Assembly: GCF_000740895.1 (NCBI RefSeq)
Contig: NC_025262.1
Location: forward strand, 1,480,001-1,544,000
Origin: Theileria orientalis strain Shintoku
Lineage: Eukaryota > Apicomplexa > Aconoidasida > Piroplasmida > Theileriidae
Direction of reading: 5' to 3'
Length of the DNA stretch: 64,000 bases
Part shown: positions 58,318 through 64,000 of the stretch, piece after piece
Position numbering within the stretch: the stretch's first letter is position 1
Layout: every line of letters begins with the position of its first letter
Made by a program: the position numbers and the translations under genes
Notes under the pieces: model-generated
The model's input: the letters and a program-made list of their open reading frames with translations, nothing else
Told to the model about the DNA's origin: nothing
Database searches by the model: none

Positions 58318-59741
58318 ATGAGTCGGAGAAAATCCAAAACATCAAAAATAGATGAATTGAATAAAGAAAAGGGTCTGAAAACCAGCGACGCCTCCACAAA
58401 CTTAGAATTGGAAACGCTTCACAGGGAATTTGAGCAGTTCACACCGAAATATTACGTAGAACAGGTTATTAACACCAGCTTTAACCTGAAGCCAATACGA
58501 GGGCGTAAGAGATCACTGGAAATATCATACGAAGGTAAAGGGCCAAATAAAAAGCTGGAAAGGCAAGTGGGAGAGGATGACTTCGACGTGGAAGAAATAA
58601 TACGAGAAATGAGGTCTAAGGGATCTGAAGCAAGCAAAGCTAAAAAGGTTGAGTTGGAACTATCAAAAGAAGAAGCTGAAGAGGGCAAAGTAAACAACTT
58701 TAGGATTGTCGAAGATGAAGTGTGTAGCATACCAAACTTCACAAAAGTATGGAACGGAATTGCAAACAAAAGAAACAAGGTACAGAGAATAGTTATATAA
58801 ATTTATGTACTAATAATGAAAAATTATACATGTTCATATTATAACTGCATACTTTGCTAATTAATTTAAGTGACAAAAGTAATACATTTACTGGCGCCAA
58901 TTCCTAGACATTTTACATTAGTACTACATTTACATTAGTACTACATTACAAACTAGTAATAATTCTAATTGAGTAATAATGTAAAATTTGTAGGAATTGG
59001 CGCCAGTAGACCAATACGGATCACACTGCTTAGCAGAACAAGGAAAGGATTTTGAATTCCAGACGTTAGTGGCATGTATGCTGAGTAGTCAGACTAAAGA
59101 TGAAGTGACAGCATCATGTATGGAAAAACTTAAGAAGAGGGGGCTGACACTAGAAAATATGCTTAAGATGGAAGTGTCAGAGTTGGATTCACTGATAAGT
59201 AAAGTGGGATTCCACGCAACAAAATCAAAAAATATAAAAAAGGTAGCAGAAATATTGAAGGAGAAGTACGGGGGAAAAGTTCCATCGAACAAAAAGGACC
59301 TTGAATCACTCCCAGGAATAGGGCCTAAGATGGCAAATTTAATACAGCAAATAGTAAGTTAGGGCTACCATTATTACTAATGCTGGTAAAACTATATTTG
59401 TGCATAGGCATTCAACATCGTTGACGGAATCGCAGTAGATCTACACGTACACCGAATTACAAATAGACTGGGATGGGTTAAAACTAAGACTCCAGAGGAG
59501 ACTAGAGTTAAGCTGGAAGAGTTATTACCAAAGTAAGAACCAGGCTTATAACTATATATTAAAGTTGATGAACAGGTTTTCAATAATATATTATAGGAGC
59601 TTGTGGAGTGAGGTTAATCCACTTTTGGTTGGATTCGGTCAGACATTTTGCACGGCCGCAGGACCAGGCTGTCCAACGTGCCCAGTGAATAAGTGGTGTC
59701 CAACCGGAATTTCAAATTTGAGAAATCGCAGATCATACTGA
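58318..59741 (+). CDS. NTH1: Endonuclease III homologue (bifunctional DNA glycosylase/AP lyase)
   Basis: Exons 58318-58779, 58994-59353, 59408-59532 and 59597-59741 join to 363 aa. The N-terminal 150 residues are polar and Lys/Glu-rich. The helix-hairpin-helix [15 protein letters not shown] contains the catalytic Lys, and [16 protein letters not shown] contains the catalytic Asp. The C-terminal [4Fe-4S] loop is complete, with spacing C-X6-C-X2-C-X5-C in [18 protein letters not shown]. The enzyme removes oxidised pyrimidines in base excision repair. The first ATG in a good context is 58318; an open leader upstream could supply an organelle-targeting N-terminus. Introns are 54-214 nt with all phases consistent. 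Confidence 0.92.
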
Positions 59742-60038
59742 TAAATTATGCTATAAATGGATGTGCAGTTACTTATTATATGCATAATATACACACCAAT
59801 GTATGTGTAAACACAAATACATGTATATAACCATAATTGCAAGAATTTATTAGTAAATAAATTAACATATAAAACTTAAAATTTAAAACGCATCCAGGGA
59901 AAATAGACTTGAAACATTACTCCAAGTGTAAATCTTAGAATAAAATAAGTTCCTAAAAACATACATTAGAAAGAAGTAAATGAAAGTAATAGACCAAAAA
60001 TAATAAGAGGATACAAAATATATCAATACAGAAGATGC

Positions 60039-61477
60039 TTACTTGAAGCTGCGAATTTGACGATAGGCAGGTAGTGAAATCTCAATGTCGTCCAACTGTA
60101 GAATAAGTATTAGTATAAAAATATAATTTGATAAAAAATGAGTAAATAAGTTAAACAAGTGACTAAATAACAATATAAATAGGCAAATAAGTAATATATA
60201 AATAAAAAGTAAATAAATAAGAAAAAACGTACAATTATTATCCTAAGAGAGTCAATTTGACTTGATAGTAAAACAGAAATGATCTCGTCCCCCTCTTCCA
60301 AATTAGTAGTCCCAAAAGACTTGTAAGCAAAGTTTAGTCTATTGAACCTTCTAGCCCTGGCAAATGTAGAAAATTCAACGTCCCTGTGAGAATCGTTAAA
60401 AATTGTCCTGCCAATCTGAAGAGATAAAAGCTGATTCCTAGGAATGTGCTCCAAAATCTCAGCAAGAACTGAACAAATGGAAGAATGGTCACGAACACGA
60501 GAAATGACTAGATTCCTAATGTTCTTAACGAGGGGAGTGATCTGAAGAATGAAGTGGACATCGACGGGAGAGTCAATGACTAAAGTGTGCAGTCCGCAAG
60601 GGTGAAAATGAGAATCGAGTGGATCAGAGCCCCTGTTAATGTTGCAAGGAAGAAATCTGGAGCTTAAACCAGAAGAGAGTGATGAAATGGTGGAAAAAAC
60701 CTGCGATTCTATAAATTTTATAATGGTCGGATGAACCCGTACAAAAATATTGTTGTGACTATTGCCAATGTCACTAATCTGCAGATTGCCTAAGCTCCTC
60801 AGTGTCTTTAAAACGCCCTTTAAACCCTCAAAGGTGTTTTCGTTGCTATAAAGATTACAGTGTTTGTTAGAAAAGTCATTTGAACAGGGATTTAAGAAGC
60901 CAAAATCAGTGTCCAGTTGACATTCGTTATCAGTTTCTATAATGTCTAAAACATCTATGGTAGAGTCTGAACCAGGTTCAGAATTAGAATCAGAAATTGA
61001 GTTTACACATTTCAAATCAGCGGACTGCGATAAACAAATAAGTCTGTTTAATTGAGAAATCTGATCGATACGAATGTCCAATTTTTTAACATGAGCGATA
61101 AATCTCTTAAAATTCGTCAAGTAAAATTCATGGCCGGCCAAATCGAAGAATCGGAAATCGAGGCTTTCCCAACACTCGGGAAAATAAAAACTAAGATTCC
61201 ATTTGGAATTGACGACGCGCAGCCCCAACCTTTCATAAAATGGCAAAAACTTGAGAATTTGAGAAATGTTGTGGGAGGAATCGAAAATCCTAAATTGTTT
61301 ACTCGACCTTTCGTAAGAACGAGAGCGCTTGGCAACATTTACCCTCACCGTGTAAAATTCCTCATAATTTTCTGAATTATTCAAGTTCATATTGACGTCA
61401 CCTTCAAGGTATCCCTGAACACCTAAACTTGTTTTATTTTGTTCAGCCTTTCGGCAGGGCAATGCATTCAGGTGCAT
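60039..61477 (-). CDS. F-box-like protein
   Basis: Exon 1 60233-61477 and exon 2 60039-60095 join to 433 aa, ending AYRQIRSFK. Near residues 68-105, ISQILKFLPFYERLGLRVVN followed by SKW matches the F-box core (L..LP..ER...R.VN..W), which binds Skp1 in SCF ubiquitin ligases. The remainder alternates helix and strand with spaced leucines (LGNLQISDIG, LHTLVIDSPVDVHF, IRNLVISRVRDHS, QLLSLQIGRTIF), as in degenerate leucine-rich repeats that recruit substrate. Without the splice at 60232, exon 1 reads into intron and ends in a very hydrophobic tail, which is clearly artefactual. The substrate is unknown. Confidence 0.65.
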
Positions 61478-61816
61478 CACGGTATGTCTATCCTCGTTTG
61501 TACTGATTTTTTGTTTTCACACATTTATTAACCACAAAACAGTACGATTTAAGAAGTTTTATATAACATATGTTAAATTTGATTGGTGTATGTATACATA
61601 GGAAGAATTTAAATATAGAACATACACATAGACAAAATTATTAACCAACTGAATTTTAGGAGTCTATAAATGTACTTTCAATAAATATTAATCTTTCCAA
61701 ACCGGAATCTAATGTTAAATTAATATATGTACCGAGTTTTCTCAGTTGACCCATAGTGATTCAGTTCTCAAAATAAGTCGTACACATTGGAAGATTCTAT
61801 TCAAATAACAAAGCAA
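61478..61816. other. Divergent intergenic region
   Basis: Holds the promoters of the F-box-like gene (minus) and the small acidic gene (plus). The frame of the plus gene is open back to about 61764 after cag, so a 5' exon may exist here. No RNA gene was seen. Confidence 0.45.
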
Positions 61817-62107
61817 ATGGACTGGTTAGATAGCGTATTGGCGAAAGATCAAACTTCCTCAGGGGAAGTTGACAATAACGGGAATGAGGAGGAGCAAATT
61901 GAAGTGGTTAGGGTAAATGATGATAATATTCTATTCACGGATTTAACGGACATGATAAAGGACATGAAAAGCATAAAACAGGAATCGCAGAGGTTGAATC
62001 CGGAGGAGATGACAGAATATAAAAACTTCATATCGACCCTTTTGCCCAAAAAATCCTCTGAATATTCTAGAACGAAAAGGACGGGGAAACAAATGAATAA
62101 GAAGTAA
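61817..62107 (+). CDS. Small acidic hypothetical protein
   Basis: An ATG at 61817 opens 96 codons (MDWLDSVLAKDQTSSGEVDN and onward), ending in a basic tail (RTKRTGKQMNKK). The middle is acidic and helical (FTDLTDMIKDMKSIKQESQR). The frame continues upstream without ATG to about 61764, so the gene may have an additional 5' exon. No family is recognised. Confidence 0.45.
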   Translation: MDWLDSVLAKDQTSSGEVDNNGNEEEQIEVVRVNDDNILFTDLTDMIKDMKSIKQESQRLNPEEMTEYKNFISTLLPKKSSEYSRTKRTGKQMNKK

Positions 62108-62406
62108 TTTCGTGATGATAATATACAAGGATTAATTGCTCAAAACAGTAGCTTTTATTATATATGTACCCCATTAGTGTAATAGATTATAACTTTTTAA
62201 TAGACATAGGCTTAAAACACTGTCTCTTATAAATTAAAAGGTGACGTTATCTGAACTCAATTCAATATAATACAACACTGATTTGTGTATTGTATATTAA
62301 TTCCATATTCTTTAATCATCTTAATTCAGAGTCAATATTAACACAGTTTACCACATCAATTCTGATTTTTGTATTAATGAAATATTTATAGTTCTAATTT
62401 TTAAAT
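62108..62406. other. AT-rich spacer
   Basis: A 299-bp spacer between two plus-strand genes. It should hold the promoter of the SAHH gene; no repeat or RNA gene was seen. Confidence 0.5.
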
Positions 62407-64000
62407 ATGCACGAACTTTGGGATGATTTGGCCCCTTGGACCACTAGTTACTACAAGGGCAAGGACTACGGCGACTCCGGAATGTTCATGTACGAATTCA
62501 GAATGAAGGAGTGCCCAGGCCTGTTGAACGTGATAAAGCACTACGAAGATAAGCAGCCCTTCAAAGGAGTACAAATTACAGGATGCCTGCACATGACCCA
62601 GGAGACCATCAATTTGGCATATACGCTCTATAGGCTGGGAGCTCAAGTGAGATGGGCTTCCTCAAACCCATACACTTCTAACGACATGTCCGTCTTCACA
62701 TGTATTAAGCAGTTCAATCCAAAAATAGCAACGTTCGGTCAAAAAAGTATGAACGATAGTTAATACACAACATCAATTTTTAAGTAGCTAGGGGAATCTT
62801 CATGTATTTACAATAATAGATAATAATCGAATATTAAATCACACAGTGACAATTATTGGAATTGTAGAATACATAAACTAGATATGCACACACTCGACTA
62901 ATAAATATGTGTAGATATGTCCATGGAAGAGTATTTGTGGTGTATCTATCAGTCAATAAACTGGCCGGAAACTGACAAACCACTCATACTGTTAGACGAC
63001 GGATGCTGCGTATACGCAATGGTTAAATACGGGAAGGAGTTGGAAGATAGGTACAACGCAACGGGAAAGTTGTACGACCTGTCGGAGGTGGACGAATCTG
63101 ACAGAGATAAGGTCATGCTCTTTAGGTTTTTGAACCACACAGTCCCAAAAAACCCACACTTCTATAACAACCTCATCAAGAGAATACTGGGGCTGTCAGA
63201 GGAAACGACGAGTGGACTTTTCGAGTTTAGGAAGCTAGAGAAGTTAAACGATCTGCTATTCCCGATATACTCAACCAACGACGTCATTTCTAAGTCCAAG
63301 TTCGACAACAACTACGGAGCAAGGTACAGTGCCATTGATGGTATTCATAGAGGAGCCGAGGGGGTACTTGTAGGAGGAAGAGAAGTGGTGGTTATTGGTT
63401 ACGGGCACGTCGGTAAGGGGGTGTGTATGGGATTCAGAGGAGCAGGAGCAATAGTGAAAGTGTGCGAAGCAGACCCCCTGTGCGCAATGCAGAGTGTTAT
63501 GGACGGGTACCCAGTCGTACTCCTGGAGGACACACTTGAAACAGCAGATATATTCGTAACGGCTACCGGAGGAATAGAGGTCATTAGACTGCATCACGTG
63601 AGGAAGATGAAGGACGGAGCAATCCTGGGAAACATAGGCCAGGGAGACAGAGAAATATTCATGCCCGAAATAGTTAAAGACCCGAACCTGGAAATTATCG
63701 AGTTGAATAAAAATTCACACTATTATAAGTTTAAGGACCTGAACAAGGGGGTAATAATTCTATCTCACGGAAGATTATATAATCTGGGATGCGCTAACGG
63801 ACACCCATCTCTTGTAATGTCGATGTCGCTCACGACGCAGTTCTTCGCACTGCTACAAATATACGAAAACAGAGGAAAGTTATCAAACACAATTCACCAA
63901 ATCCCAAAGATAATAGACGAGACGATAGCAAGATTTCACCTGGAGGCGCTAAACGCGAAGCTTACGGTCCTGTCTGACAGCCAGTGCGAGTTCCTGGGAG
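62407..64000 (+). CDS. SAHH: Divergent S-adenosyl-L-homocysteine hydrolase (3' end outside window)
   Basis: Exon 1 62407-62746 and exon 2 from 62915 to the window end give 475 residues, with about 17-25 missing at the C-terminus. The enzyme splits S-adenosylhomocysteine into adenosine and homocysteine with bound NAD, relieving inhibition of methyltransferases. Intact motifs include GCLHMTQET (H62), LLDDG (D141/D142), LSEETTSG (E209/E210), SKSKFDN (K240, D244) and GCANGHPSLVMS. A 43-residue insert before SEETTSG matches the longer form known from Plasmodium and plants. Unusual: NIGHFD of the family is NIGQGD here (His to Gln at 356), YGDVGKG is YGHVGKG (278), and GCRES is GARYS (249). These lie at the substrate or NAD site. 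It may be a fast-evolving but working enzyme or a regulatory paralogue. The two SAM methyltransferases in this window would depend on its activity. Confidence 0.85.

Overview
The window looks like nuclear DNA of a piroplasmid apicomplexan, most likely a Theileria species. The genes are densely packed on both strands and most are interrupted by GT-AG introns, many only 28-40 nt long. Coding sequence is richer in G+C than the AT-rich spacers, and Asn/Ser/Gly-rich inserts interrupt otherwise conserved proteins. No bacterial operon, insertion sequence, CRISPR array or rRNA was seen, and no tRNA was recognised by eye. The genus is an inference from architecture and protein style; the species is not determined. 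All exon boundaries given here were derived by hand from splice sites and reading-frame continuity.

Layout. 1-14 kb: the 3' end of a membrane protein, a METTL18-type histidine methyltransferase, a protein joining ankyrin repeats to a PHAX-type RNA-binding domain, a PhoD-type phosphatase, a SARNP/Tho1-like SAP protein, a C-CAP actin-monomer-binding protein, a 75-aa protein, a secreted Ser/Asp-rich single-pass membrane protein, and a nine-exon protein that may be mitochondrial. 14-31 kb: a CMTR2-type cap ribose methyltransferase (12 exons), an INTS11-type RNA endonuclease (12 exons), a 2,730-aa helical-repeat giant and a small coiled-coil protein. 31-42 kb: a 2,554-aa gp210-like nuclear pore membrane protein, a small polytopic membrane protein and a CCDC174-like protein. 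42-50 kb: an ABCC/MRP-type transporter with one degenerate nucleotide-binding site. 50-64 kb: Nar1 (cytosolic Fe-S assembly), a polytopic transporter-like protein, a small hypothetical, ribosomal protein eL19, endonuclease III (NTH1), an F-box-like protein, a small acidic protein and a divergent S-adenosylhomocysteine hydrolase cut by the window end.

Common themes are RNA biology (cap methylation, Integrator-type endonuclease, PHAX, SARNP, ribosome) and S-adenosylmethionine use: two methyltransferases are present, together with the hydrolase that removes their product. Nar1 and the Fe-S enzyme NTH1 are also both here. This is probably ordinary housekeeping synteny rather than a co-regulated cluster. 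The most unusual items are the ankyrin-PHAX fusion, the hydrolase with His-to-Gln and other active-site changes, the transporter whose P-loop is split by an intron filled with a 31-bp minisatellite, and two GC-rich intergenic islands sharing a 15-nt core.
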